Assembly (NCBI GenBank): GCA_963592435.1
Contig: CAVAWT010000008.1
Location: 1 to 64,000, forward strand
DNA from: Phoenicibacter sp963592435
Lineage (GTDB): Bacteria; Actinomycetota; Coriobacteriia; Coriobacteriales; Eggerthellaceae
Length of the DNA stretch: 64,000 nucleotides
Direction of reading: 5' to 3'
Shown here: one piece after another, positions 42,875 to 52,326 of the stretch
How positions within the stretch are numbered: position 1 is the stretch's first letter
Layout of the letters: the number at the start of each line of letters is the position of its first letter
The notes under the pieces: model-generated
What the model saw: only the letters and a program-made list of their open reading frames with translations
The model's database searches: none
Told to the model about the DNA's origin: nothing
Made by a program: the position numbers and the translations under genes

Positions 42875-43635
42875 AACTCTTCGGCAAACAAAATCTCTTC
42901 ACACTTCCGAGCTTGTGCTTCAAGCATCCCTGCCCCATCAAAGGATTGAGCGCCGATTTCCTTTGCGTTTTTCACAAACTGAGTGATCCCGTGCCCATAA
43001 ATGCAATCAAAGCAGACGCAGTTTTTGTCCATCCTGTCCTTCGCAATAACAGAAGGATCACCTGCATTCATGCCAATAGTTGTTGCGTTTATGACCAAGT
43101 TAGCGCCTGTTAACTCACAGGCGTAGGTTTGCAATCCAATGCCAACATTTTCACAATGTAATGTTCTCTCATCGTTAACAGTTCTTGACAACATCGTGAC
43201 GCTAGCACCTGCAGTTTTGCAAGCGTATGCGACCGATTTCGCTGTGGGACCGAACCCACAAACAAACACATTTGCGCCATTAAAGCAAATTCCTTGTGAT
43301 TTTAAGAAGTCAACACATCCTGCGCCATCAACGTTATAGCCCTCCAGCTTTCCCTGCTTATTAACGAGAAAATTGCATCCACCGGCAAATTCTGAGGCAC
43401 CGTCTCTTTTCTCGGCACAAGCAAATGCCAATTTTTTCCAAGGTGTCGTTATGTTTATGGCAACGTAGTTTTTATCATAGATAAACTTTTTCGCTTGACT
43501 TTCATCCGCAATGTCAGCAAGCTCATAAGTCCAGTTTAGGTTTTTTTCGCTAAATGTTTTTGCCCAATGAGCAGGAGAAGCTGAATGAGAAATCTCACTG
43601 CCTAACAAAAACATCTTTTGATAGTTGCACCGCAA
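42871..43635 (-). CDS. aroE: Shikimate dehydrogenase, divergent
   Basis: This 254-aa NADP-dependent enzyme makes shikimate from 3-dehydroshikimate. Substrate motifs are recognisable: GSEISHSASPAHW (usual SxSxSP) and NITTPWK (usual N-V-T-x-P-x-K). The nucleotide-binding loop is GFGPTAKSVAYA, and the end motif is FDGAGMLEAQA. Several positions are divergent, so a quinate/shikimate dehydrogenase paralogue is possible. The start is TTG 43635, directly after the mltG TAG, or ATG 43614, which gives a more typical N-terminus. Confidence 0.82.
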   Translation of the reverse strand: MRCNYQKMFLLGSEISHSASPAHWAKTFSEKNLNWTYELADIADESQAKKFIYDKNYVAINITTPWKKLAFACAEKRDGASEFAGGCNFLVNKQGKLEGYNVDGAGCVDFLKSQGICFNGANVFVCGFGPTAKSVAYACKTAGASVTMLSRTVNDERTLHCENVGIGLQTYACELTGANLVINATTIGMNAGDPSVIAKDRMDKNCVCFDCIYGHGITQFVKNAKEIGAQSFDGAGMLEAQARKCEEILFAEEF

Positions 43636-44775
43636 CTAATTTGTGTCTCTTTCAATTGCAGCTTGATGTTGTTCATAAGTCTCTGAAAATGCATACGTCC
43701 CATCGTCATATGAATAAAAATAGCGATAGTTGTTCTCTTCAGGATCACAAACGCTTTTTATCGCATCGATTGAAGGATTGCAAATTGGAGTTGGCGGAAG
43801 CCCAGGATTAGTGTAGGTTGAATAGGGATCGTTCGCATGGACTTCTTCGCCTGTTGGATCATGACCAACAACATATGCTGTCGTTGCGTCACTTTGAAGA
43901 TAGGGAGAATCGCTTCTCAGGCGGTTGTAAAAAACTCCAGCAACGCGCGCGTGGAGGTCAGTACCTGATTCCTTTTGAACAATTGACGCAAGCTTGACTG
44001 CATCGTAGACATTGAGATTATTTTTTTTAGGGTATGAATAGTCGAGTGCCATTGCTTCAGTTCTGAACTGATCAAGCATTTTTTTAATCATGGAATCAGC
44101 ATTGTCTGTTGGATCGATGTTGTAGGTCTTTGGCAACAAAAAACCTTCCAGAGAATTATTCCCTGCATCTTTTAAGAAATCATAGTCTGAAACAAATTTT
44201 GAAGCGTCAGAAGATGCAGACGTAAAGTCGGCGGCAGTGATTTGACCAGACGATGCCTCTTCCAGCGCTGAAGCCGCAGCTTTTAAGGTGTAGCCCTCGA
44301 CGACCGTCACAGTTGGAACATCATCTGAGTCACCGTTTTTTAGCCGAGCTGCCATCGCCTTAGTTTCTGTTTGACCAGAAAAAGTGTAGGCACCAGGGAT
44401 AAGAGAACCTGAAGCTCCAGTTTTACCGAGTTCTTCTGTGAACTTATCTGCACTTGCAACAAGCTTTTCGTTTTCAAACTTCTTTGCCACATCTGTTGCA
44501 GTATCCCCACTTTCGATAAGGATTGTCGCTGACGAAGACGCAGGAAGAGAGCCTTTGTTGGACTGCGCAAAAACATTTGGAATGAGAACAAAAAAGACAA
44601 GAGCAACAACAACTATTGCAATTATTATTCCTATGACCATCGGCGCTTTTGACTTTTTAGGACGGATGGGGGTTGTGTCATATTGAACAAATTCTTTTCT
44701 TGCTCGTGCATGAGCACTTCTCGCGCGCATTGTTGGTTTTGAAGAAGTTGTTATATTTTTGGTGTGTCTAGCCAT
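43636..44775 (-). CDS. mltG: Endolytic murein transglycosylase MltG
   Basis: This enzyme cuts nascent glycan strands and sets their length. The 379-aa protein has a basic cytosolic N-terminus and one membrane helix (about 46-68). A LysM-like region is followed by the YceG catalytic domain, whose Glu lies in SIVQKESGTD. DLHARVAGVFYNRL and YSTYTNPGLPPTPICNPS are also present. It is 14 nt downstream of ruvX, an arrangement (alaS-ruvX-mltG-aroE) widely conserved in actinobacteria and Firmicutes. Confidence 0.95.
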   Translation of the reverse strand: MARHTKNITTSSKPTMRARSAHARARKEFVQYDTTPIRPKKSKAPMVIGIIIAIVVVALVFFVLIPNVFAQSNKGSLPASSSATILIESGDTATDVAKKFENEKLVASADKFTEELGKTGASGSLIPGAYTFSGQTETKAMAARLKNGDSDDVPTVTVVEGYTLKAAASALEEASSGQITAADFTSASSDASKFVSDYDFLKDAGNNSLEGFLLPKTYNIDPTDNADSMIKKMLDQFRTEAMALDYSYPKKNNLNVYDAVKLASIVQKESGTDLHARVAGVFYNRLRSDSPYLQSDATTAYVVGHDPTGEEVHANDPYSTYTNPGLPPTPICNPSIDAIKSVCDPEENNYRYFYSYDDGTYAFSETYEQHQAAIERDTN

Positions 44776-44789
44776 TCTTAAAACCTCGT

Positions 44790-45209
44790 TCAGATCGTCT
44801 TTGGAGCATTCCGTTTTCTGTCAATAAAAGTTTGCAGAAAAATTTGTGCAGCAATCATATCAATTTTACCACGCATATCCCTCTCAGACATACCACATTC
44901 ACGCATAAAATTTTTTGCTTCTTTTGAAGACAACCTTTCGTCGAAAAATTCGATGTCGATATCAGTCTTTTTTGATATTGACAGAGCGATTTCTTCTACT
45001 CGTTTTGCTTGAGGACCTCTCTCGCCCGCCAAGGTCTTTGGTTTTCCTACCAAAAAACATTCAGGCTCCCACTTTTCCAACACTGACTTAAAGTTTTTTG
45101 AAACGTCAAAAACGTCCTGAGCGTCTAACACGCATATGGCACTAGCAACAGTTTCCTTTTCATCGCAAATTGCAACGCCGACTCGCTTTTCTCCTATGTC
45201 TAGCGCCAT
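44790..45209 (-). CDS. ruvX: RuvX/YqgF Holliday-junction resolvase-like nuclease
   Basis: This 139-aa RNase H-fold protein has ALDIGEKRVGVAICDE at the N-terminus (first catalytic Asp), LVGKPKTLAGERG, DIEFFDERLSSKEA (second acidic residue) and KIDMIAAQIFLQTF (third). Members process the 5' end of pre-16S rRNA and resolve model Holliday junctions. It lies between alaS and mltG, with a 12-nt gap to alaS. Confidence 0.94.
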   Translation of the reverse strand: MALDIGEKRVGVAICDEKETVASAICVLDAQDVFDVSKNFKSVLEKWEPECFLVGKPKTLAGERGPQAKRVEEIALSISKKTDIDIEFFDERLSSKEAKNFMRECGMSERDMRGKIDMIAAQIFLQTFIDRKRNAPKTI

Positions 45210-45221
45210 GTAGCGGATGAG

Positions 45222-47861
45222 TTAAAACATCTCCTTTATCGATTTTAGCGCCTCTTCGATGCCATCAGCATTTTTGCCACCAGCTTGCGCCATCTCTGGC
45301 TTTCCGCCACCACCACCTTTTATAGCAGGAGAAGCACACCTGATGACTTCAACCGCATTAAATCCAGCATCAACTGCCTCTTTCGTTCCTGCAGCCATGA
45401 TGATTGGCTTGCCATCTCCTGTTTTTCCAGCAAAAACGCAAGCGCCAGGTTGCTTCATGCGAGAACGTATGATGTCCCACCAATTGCGCGCACTTGAAGA
45501 GTCCATCTCGCGACGCACGTTAACCATTATGAGCGGATATCCTGCTTTTGTGCCAAACGCACTATTCAAAATTTCATTTATGCGATCTTCAGAAAGGACC
45601 TCTTTTGAAACTTCTGCCGCCTTTGTGAAATCCTTCATTTGCTTGATGTTTGCCGCAGTTCTTTCTGAAACATCAAAGATTGGAACTCTCAACTCTTCTG
45701 CAGTTTCTTTTAATTCTGCATAAATTTTATTTAAGTAATCTATTGCGCCAGCACTTGTTGCAGCTTCAATTCTTCTCAAATTTGCACCGACCGAGCTTTC
45801 AGATATGATCTTAACAAGTCCGATTTCAGCTGTGTTTTTAACATGACATCCGCCACACAGTTCACGTGAAAAATCAGAGATTTCAACAACTCTGACTTCT
45901 TCGCCATATTTTTCTCCAAAAAGAGCTGTCACACCAGATTTTCTTGCTTCATCTAAAGAAGTTGTGAAAATGTTTGAAGAGATAGCATGCATTATGACGT
46001 TATTTGAAATTCTCTCAACTTCAGCAATTTGATCATCAGTCATTTTTTCAAAGTGTGTGAAATCAAAACGCAACCTGTCTGGTCCAACATAAGACCCAGC
46101 CTGCTTGACATGATCTCCCAACACTTGTCTTAACGCTGCGTGCAAGATGTGCGTTGCCGTGTGATTGCGCTCAGTTAAACGTCTCTGCCTAGCCTTCACT
46201 CTGCAAATGATCTCGTCTCCAACTTCAATTGTTCCGCTTAAAACCTTTGAGTGATGAACATGAAGTCCGGCCTCAGGAGCAGTCACATTTTCAACAGAGA
46301 TTGACACTTCATCAGAACTGATTGTGCCAACATCACCAACTTGACCGCCCATTTCAGCATACATTGGAGTTCTGTCTAAAACAATGTCAATGTCTTCTCC
46401 CTCATAAGCTGCCTCAACACTCTCAGATCTTCTCACCAATGCGATGACTTTGCAGGTTGCTTCCAAATTGTCATACCCGACAAACTCAGTTTTTCCACGA
46501 GTGTCAAGAATTTTAGAGAAAATGCCACCATAGGTTGACCATGCAGCTTCCGCATCGCCTTCTCCTGCATGGCGTGCACGATCCTTTTGAGCTTCCATCT
46601 CAACATTGAACTCATCGACATCAACTTCAATGTTTTTCTCTTTGCAAATGTCTGTTGTCACTTCCAGGGGAAATCCATAAGTGTCATGCAATTTAAATGC
46701 AACAGACCCTGGTAAAACATCGCCTTTTAGTTCTTCGATTTCTTTTGTTAGGTATGCCTTGCCAGAATGAAGAGTTGCACCAAAACGTTTTTCTTCACTA
46801 ACGATAAGCTTGCGAATAAGCTCTCTGTTTTCAACAATTTCGGGGTACACATCACCCATAAGACGCACAATCTCATCAACAAACTCATTGATGAACTCGC
46901 CTTTTATCCCAATCAAGTTGCCTTTCATTATTGCACGACGAAGAAGACGACGAAGAACATATCCCCTGCCCTCGTTAGACGGCAAAATGCCATCAGCAAT
47001 CATAAATGTTACGGCACGACTATGATCTGCCATTATGCGAAGCGCAAGGTCAACATCTGCATCTTTGCCATACTCAACTTTTGCGAGCCTCTCACCAACA
47101 CCAACGAGACTGCGCAAAACATCAGTTTCGTAATTTGAGGTGACACCTTGCATTATGGCAGCCATGCGCTCTAAGCCCATGCCAGTATCGATGTTTTTGA
47201 AAGGAAGCTCTGGCATTGAGCCATCCTCTTGAGCGTCGAATTGAGTGAAAACACAGTTCCAAAACTCAACATAGCGATCACAATCACACCCTGGCTTGCA
47301 GTCAGGACTTCCACATCCACACTCCTCGCCTTTGTCGAAGTAGATCTCTGAACACGGACCACATGGTCCAGTCGGACCTGCACGCCAGAAGTTATCGTCC
47401 TCACCAAGGCGAGAGACGTGTGATTCTTCAATTCCTAAATCAAGCCATTTTTGGTATGTCTCATCATCATCCTCAAAAACTGTAAAGTAGAGCTTTTCTT
47501 TTGGAAGCTCCAAGACATCTAAACAAAACTCTAGTGCCCAAGCGCACATCTCATTTTTGAAGTATTTCCCGAAAGCAAAATTTCCTAGCATTTCAAAAAA
47601 AGAAAGGTGGCGACCTGTTGTTCCAATGATGTCGATGTCGTTGGTGCGAACACATTTTTGAGACGTTGTCGCTCCGATGTATTGATCATCCAAGTGCTTT
47701 TGTTGCAAAAAATAGGGCTTGAACTGCACCATTCCAGCACTTGTCAAAAGGAGGGATGGGTCGTCAGGCACAAGTGAGCTCGATGGCATCCTCTTGCAAC
47801 CTTTTTTTTCAAAAAAAGACAGATAGGCCTCACGAATTTCTGCAGTTGTCATAAATTTCAT
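45222..47861 (-). CDS. alaS: Alanyl-tRNA synthetase
   Basis: This 879-aa class II synthetase has the catalytic core (FFEKKGCKRMPSSSLVPDDPSLLLTSAGMVQFKPYF) and a tRNA-recognition region. The editing domain carries zinc motifs RNHTATHILHAAL and ELCGGCHVKNTAEIG, and the C-Ala domain (KGGGGGKPEMAQAGG) ends the protein. The start is ATG 47861, 12 nt after AGGAG; ATG 47852 is an alternative, and an upstream TTG abuts the ribosome site and was rejected. CGCGSPDCKPGCDC-type Cys clusters occur as an insertion near residue 190. Confidence 0.97.
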   Translation of the reverse strand: MKFMTTAEIREAYLSFFEKKGCKRMPSSSLVPDDPSLLLTSAGMVQFKPYFLQQKHLDDQYIGATTSQKCVRTNDIDIIGTTGRHLSFFEMLGNFAFGKYFKNEMCAWALEFCLDVLELPKEKLYFTVFEDDDETYQKWLDLGIEESHVSRLGEDDNFWRAGPTGPCGPCSEIYFDKGEECGCGSPDCKPGCDCDRYVEFWNCVFTQFDAQEDGSMPELPFKNIDTGMGLERMAAIMQGVTSNYETDVLRSLVGVGERLAKVEYGKDADVDLALRIMADHSRAVTFMIADGILPSNEGRGYVLRRLLRRAIMKGNLIGIKGEFINEFVDEIVRLMGDVYPEIVENRELIRKLIVSEEKRFGATLHSGKAYLTKEIEELKGDVLPGSVAFKLHDTYGFPLEVTTDICKEKNIEVDVDEFNVEMEAQKDRARHAGEGDAEAAWSTYGGIFSKILDTRGKTEFVGYDNLEATCKVIALVRRSESVEAAYEGEDIDIVLDRTPMYAEMGGQVGDVGTISSDEVSISVENVTAPEAGLHVHHSKVLSGTIEVGDEIICRVKARQRRLTERNHTATHILHAALRQVLGDHVKQAGSYVGPDRLRFDFTHFEKMTDDQIAEVERISNNVIMHAISSNIFTTSLDEARKSGVTALFGEKYGEEVRVVEISDFSRELCGGCHVKNTAEIGLVKIISESSVGANLRRIEAATSAGAIDYLNKIYAELKETAEELRVPIFDVSERTAANIKQMKDFTKAAEVSKEVLSEDRINEILNSAFGTKAGYPLIMVNVRREMDSSSARNWWDIIRSRMKQPGACVFAGKTGDGKPIIMAAGTKEAVDAGFNAVEVIRCASPAIKGGGGGKPEMAQAGGKNADGIEEALKSIKEMF

Positions 47862-47928
47862 TTTTGCGCACAACTCCTAAATAACTTTGTTCGATTAATT
47901 TGCTTACAAATTTATTATTATATAAAAA

Positions 47929-48807
47929 CTAATTTTGTCTAGCGCTCGAATCGTCGTCTAGTTGCTCTTGCATTGAATTTGTTACAATTGAGCCTCTCGC
48001 ACCTTCCAAAATGTTGATGTTATTTGACTGATCATTAAAGTCATAATATTCATCGACATCAGAAAAGGTTAACACCCTCATATTATCATCAGGGCTGGAG
48101 CACGTCGAAAAAGAGAAGAGTTTTTTCATGTCACTCACTTTTTTAACATTGTCTGCGTCGACTATCGAATTGTCGATTCGCTCTTGCGCATAATTCCTTA
48201 GCTGTTCAGTGTTTCCAAATGAGGTGTAGACAATGTCAGTCGCAGAAGAATGAACCTTGTTTTGCGCATAAGTTGTCAGCTTATAATTTCCAGAAGGAGT
48301 GAAAACATAGATTGTCCTGTGCGAGTTAAACCATTCAGAGTTTGCCTGCTCATCGCTAAAAACACCGAAAACAGTTCCGTTTGCCATGTTGTGCCCAAAA
48401 ATGAAATTTGTGTTGTCGCTGAAATCTCGTTTGTTCGAGCCAGACAAGAAAATGCATCCATATTCTGCACCAAACTGAGTTGAGCGATTGTTAAAATTGT
48501 GCTTTAGGTAGTAAGCATCATCATTTTCTTTCCAAACAATCGGATAAGAAATGACAGTGTCTGGCATGTAAATCCACCCAACAACATCAGAATTGATTTC
48601 TCTGAGTGATTCCCAATCTATTTTGACATCCGCAAGCGTTTTTCCTTCGATGTCGCAATATTGCTTTAAGTCGTCATACTCTTTTTGACCTGAGTAATAG
48701 GTCCAAAAAAGATATGCCAAAACGCAAATGCAAAGAAGAAAGATGACCGACGAGATTTTAAAAACAATGTTTGTCTTTTTCTTCTTGCCGTGCGCAGGTC
48801 TACTCAT
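47929..48807 (-). CDS. srtB: Class B sortase
   Basis: This 292-aa membrane-anchored transpeptidase has a basic start, one membrane helix (about 15-36), and a sortase beta-barrel. The catalytic His is in FIFGHNM, the nucleophile Cys in FSTCSSPDDN (TLXTC-type motif) and the Arg in MRVLTF. The class B spacing (WIYMPDTVISYPIV and the long beta7-beta8 helix) is present. Class B enzymes anchor haem-uptake proteins or build pili. No substrate with an NPQTN/LPXTG motif is encoded nearby. It overlaps the PPK2 gene by 8 nt. Confidence 0.93.
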   Translation of the reverse strand: MSRPAHGKKKKTNIVFKISSVIFLLCICVLAYLFWTYYSGQKEYDDLKQYCDIEGKTLADVKIDWESLREINSDVVGWIYMPDTVISYPIVWKENDDAYYLKHNFNNRSTQFGAEYGCIFLSGSNKRDFSDNTNFIFGHNMANGTVFGVFSDEQANSEWFNSHRTIYVFTPSGNYKLTTYAQNKVHSSATDIVYTSFGNTEQLRNYAQERIDNSIVDADNVKKVSDMKKLFSFSTCSSPDDNMRVLTFSDVDEYYDFNDQSNNINILEGARGSIVTNSMQEQLDDDSSARQN

Positions 48808-50395
48808 CCTTAAGTCTCTCTTTTAGAGCATCACGAATGACAGTCAGTGACTTAATTCGCGCATAGAGCTTATCATCGCCTTCCAAAATGGTCCAAGGCG
48901 CAGCTTCTGTGGAAGTCAGTCGGAACATGTCATCAATCGCAGAGCAATAAAGCTCATATTTTTCGCGATTCCTCCAGTCCTCGTCTGTTATCTTCCATTG
49001 TTTGTTTGGATTTTCTTTTCTTGCATTGAAGCGATTTAGTTGCTCTTCTGGTGAAACGTTTACCCAGAATTTGAGTAAAATTGCGCCCCACTCTAACAAA
49101 TCTTGTTCGAACTCATTTATTTCATCATAGCCACGCGCCCAAGCATCTGGTCTTGTTATCTCTTCAATTCTCTCAACGAGAACGCGACCATACCAACTTC
49201 TGTCAAAAATACCGACGTGTCCTGCTTTAGGCAAGCGCGTCCAATATCTCCAGAGGTGAGGATGTGCGAGCTCAAATTTCGAAGGTGCAGGTGAAGGAAC
49301 GATCGAATAGGAACGTGCATCGAGCGACTGGGCCAAGCGCTTGATTGATCCACCTTTTCCAGCAGCATCCCAGCCTTCATACATGACAACCATCGGAATG
49401 CGTTTTTGGAACATCTCATTTTCAAGCTCAAAAATTTCCTTTTGAAGTGGCTTTAGTTGCTGTTTGTATTCTTCTTTGCTAAGTGACAGATCATGTCTTA
49501 TGTCACTAAGCCTTGGATGGTCCTTTTCAATCTCAAATCTTGAAGACAAAGGAGCGAACGCGTGCTGTGCCTTGGCGATGTCGGCTGATGTGGCTCCCTT
49601 TTCGTAGGAGATCTTCGTCGCTGATTCGTCCGCCTTCTTCTTCTTTTGAATTGCATCTTCGAGCGACGACACCAAAGTTTGCATAACTTTTAAGTTTGCG
49701 ATTCTTTTGCTCTCTGCATTAATGAGCGTCCAAGGCGCAAAGTCAAAGTTTGAAGATTCTAACAACTTATCAAATGATTTGTAGGCTTGATTGTAATACT
49801 TCGTTATGTCGGATTTTGATTTATCGACTCTCCAAGCTGTCGCTGGGTCAGTTTCCAAATCTCTCATTCTTGTTGATTGCGTCTGTTGAGAGATGTGCAA
49901 GAAAAACTTAACAACAAAATAGCCGTCTTCAGTTAGTTGCTTCTCAAAATTTTTAATTGACTCGATTGATGTGTCAAATTCTTTAGAACTTAATCCCTTG
50001 TCTTTCAAAAGTGAATGCTGAGTGGCTTTTGTGTACCACCCTTGATCAAAAAAAGTTATGTGACCGCGCTCGCCAAGCTCCTCCCAAAACTCTTGCATAA
50101 ATGGATGCATACCCTTGACCCCTGAGTCAAGCTTGCGAAAATGTTTTTGTTCTTTTGAATCAACATCAGCTGGAACATAGACTTTTGTTGCTCGCGCATC
50201 CAAAAAGTAAAGAAGGTCTGAAATCCTCGAACCTTTTCCTGCGGTGTCCCAACCCTCAAACAAAACAACAAGCCCGGCACCAGCAGTTTGTGCCTGTTGC
50301 TGTAATATAACAAGACGCTGCGTCAACTCACGTCGCAGCGCCTTATAACTTTCTTTGTCTAGAGGTTTTTCAGTTAAATCTATTCTCTCTAGCAT
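48800..50395 (-). CDS. Two-domain polyphosphate kinase 2 (polyphosphate:AMP phosphotransferase type)
   Basis: This 531-aa cytosolic protein has two fused PPK2 domains, each with a P-loop (GWDTAGKGSR near residue 50; GWDAAGKGGS near residue 330). The C-terminal half has the canonical Walker B-type DRSWYGRVLVER and lid residues. In the N-terminal half the equivalent reads DQGWYTK, so the second domain is probably the catalytic one. Fused members phosphorylate AMP to ADP from polyphosphate. It is 26 nt downstream of atpC, suggesting co-expression with ATP synthase. Confidence 0.92.
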   Translation of the reverse strand: MLERIDLTEKPLDKESYKALRRELTQRLVILQQQAQTAGAGLVVLFEGWDTAGKGSRISDLLYFLDARATKVYVPADVDSKEQKHFRKLDSGVKGMHPFMQEFWEELGERGHITFFDQGWYTKATQHSLLKDKGLSSKEFDTSIESIKNFEKQLTEDGYFVVKFFLHISQQTQSTRMRDLETDPATAWRVDKSKSDITKYYNQAYKSFDKLLESSNFDFAPWTLINAESKRIANLKVMQTLVSSLEDAIQKKKKADESATKISYEKGATSADIAKAQHAFAPLSSRFEIEKDHPRLSDIRHDLSLSKEEYKQQLKPLQKEIFELENEMFQKRIPMVVMYEGWDAAGKGGSIKRLAQSLDARSYSIVPSPAPSKFELAHPHLWRYWTRLPKAGHVGIFDRSWYGRVLVERIEEITRPDAWARGYDEINEFEQDLLEWGAILLKFWVNVSPEEQLNRFNARKENPNKQWKITDEDWRNREKYELYCSAIDDMFRLTSTEAAPWTILEGDDKLYARIKSLTVIRDALKERLKDE

Positions 50396-50421
50396 ATTTA
50401 AACCACTTGTCCTAAAATCGT

Positions 50422-50877
50422 TTACTTATTATTCTTTTCTGCCCAATCTAGTTGGATATTATACCACCTTAATCTCATCTTCTCTTGTTCAAGCTGAGCT
50501 TTAACATGCATGTCATCTTCAGTTATTTGCTCTTCAAGGTCATTAACGATTTTTTCTTGGGACGAGACTCTTTCCCTCATTTCATCACCATGGATTCGCT
50601 CACACAATTCACCCAATTCTCCAAGCACAAACAACCTGTCTCCAGCCATCTGTGCAATTCCGTCGGAAAGAAGAATCTCAATTTTATCGTTATGTGCTTC
50701 ATCTAGGTAAAGCGTGCACAGACCACCCTCTTTAGTTAAGGACAAAATGAGTTCATGCCCAGGCAACACCCCAAACTGCCCTTCAACTCCAGGAACGGAA
50801 GCATAAGCCACATCCCCATCGAAGAGCTGACTGTTTGGAACTGCAACTGTACAATGAATGAAAGGAGATTCAGCCAT
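50422..50877 (-). CDS. atpC: ATP synthase F1, epsilon subunit
   Basis: This 151-aa central-stalk subunit couples and regulates ATPase activity. The N-terminal beta-sandwich (FIHCTVAVPNSQLFDGDVAYASVPGVEGQFGVLPGHELIL) is followed by a C-terminal helical hairpin (about 95-150) rich in Glu/Gln. It is the last gene of the atp operon, 6 nt from atpD. Confidence 0.95.
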   Translation of the reverse strand: MAESPFIHCTVAVPNSQLFDGDVAYASVPGVEGQFGVLPGHELILSLTKEGGLCTLYLDEAHNDKIEILLSDGIAQMAGDRLFVLGELGELCERIHGDEMRERVSSQEKIVNDLEEQITEDDMHVKAQLEQEKMRLRWYNIQLDWAEKNNK

Positions 50878-50883
50878 ATTGTT

Positions 50884-52323
50884 TTAGCCTTCCTTGCCTT
50901 CCATCTTTTCATATTCTGCATAAACATCATCGATTGAGCCTTTATAGACAAAGCACTGCTCTGGAATGTGGTCGCATTTGCCTTCCAAGATGTCCTTAAA
51001 TGAACGAACAGTGTCTTCGACTTTGACATATTTTCCAGGGTTGCCAGTGAACACTTCAGCAACGTGGAATGGTTGACCCAAGAACTTTTGCACCTTACGA
51101 GCACGGTTAACCGTTAATTTTTGGTCTTCTGAAAGTTCGTCCATACCAAGAATTGCGATGATGTCTTGGAGGTCTTTATATTCTTGCAGAATTTGCTGAA
51201 CTCCGACTGCGACGTCATAGTGCTCCTGTCCCACAATTTCTGGGTCTAGCGCACGGCTTGATGACTCAAGTGGATCCACAGCAGGATAAATTCCGAGCTC
51301 AGCAATGCCACGAGACAAAACAGTTTTTGCGTCCAAGTGCGTAAACGTTGTCGCAGGAGCAGGGTCAGTCAAGTCGTCAGCTGGAACGTATACTGCCTGC
51401 ACAGACGTAATTGAACCAGTCGTGGTGGAAGTGATGCGTTCTTGAAGATCACCCATCTCAGTAGCAAGAGTTGGCTGATAACCGACAGCAGATGGCATAC
51501 GTCCAAGAAGTGCTGACACCTCTGAGCCAGCTTGTGTGAACCTAAAAATGTTGTCGATAAAGAGCAACACGTCTTGTCCTTGGTCACGGAAATATTCAGC
51601 TTCTGTCAAACCTGCCAAGCCAACACGAAGACGTGCCCCAGGAGGCTCGTTCATCTGACCATAAACAAGGCATGTTTTTTCAATAACACCTGACTCACTC
51701 ATTTCCAAGAAAAGGTCGGTGCCTTCACGAGTTCTCTCGCCAACGCCAGTGAACACTGAAGTGCCGCCGTGCTCTTGAGCAAGGTTGTTGATGAGTTCCT
51801 GAATGCAAACCGTTTTTCCAACACCTGCGCCACCAAAAAGACCAGTTTTACCGCCTTTAACATATGGCTCAACGAGGTCGATGACTTTAATGCCAGTCTC
51901 GAAAATTTCAGTCGTTGTTGTTAGCGTGTCAAAAGCAGGCGCTGGATGGTGAATTGGAGCCCACTCAACATCGTCAGGCAATTCTTTGCCGTCCACAGGC
52001 TCACCAAGCACGTTCCAAATTCTGCCTAAAGTAGACTTACCGACAGGCATTTTGATCGGCGCACCAGAGTCAACAGCCTCCATTCCGCGAACCATGCCGT
52101 CAGTGGATGTCATGGCAACACAACGAACAACATCGCCTGGCAAGTGAGTCTGAACTTCTAGGATTGTGTGGAACTCACCAGCGGGAGTTTGCCCACCCAC
52201 AGTCAAAGAGTTGTAGATTCCAGGCATTTTCTCAGGTGGAAATTCGACATCAACAACAGCACCAACGATGCGAACAACTCTGCCTTTTGTGCCTTGTGTG
52301 CTTGATTTTGTTTCTTCTGCCAT
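50884..52323 (-). CDS. atpD: ATP synthase F1, beta subunit
   Basis: This catalytic subunit is 479 aa. It has the P-loop GGAGVGKT, GERTREG, the catalytic-site segment LLFIDNIFRFTQAGSEVSALLGR and ALDPEIVGQEHY. Both the sequence and length are typical. It is the seventh gene of the operon, 3 nt downstream of atpG. Confidence 0.98.
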   Translation of the reverse strand: MAEETKSSTQGTKGRVVRIVGAVVDVEFPPEKMPGIYNSLTVGGQTPAGEFHTILEVQTHLPGDVVRCVAMTSTDGMVRGMEAVDSGAPIKMPVGKSTLGRIWNVLGEPVDGKELPDDVEWAPIHHPAPAFDTLTTTTEIFETGIKVIDLVEPYVKGGKTGLFGGAGVGKTVCIQELINNLAQEHGGTSVFTGVGERTREGTDLFLEMSESGVIEKTCLVYGQMNEPPGARLRVGLAGLTEAEYFRDQGQDVLLFIDNIFRFTQAGSEVSALLGRMPSAVGYQPTLATEMGDLQERITSTTTGSITSVQAVYVPADDLTDPAPATTFTHLDAKTVLSRGIAELGIYPAVDPLESSSRALDPEIVGQEHYDVAVGVQQILQEYKDLQDIIAILGMDELSEDQKLTVNRARKVQKFLGQPFHVAEVFTGNPGKYVKVEDTVRSFKDILEGKCDHIPEQCFVYKGSIDDVYAEYEKMEGKEG

Positions 52324-52326
52324 AAA

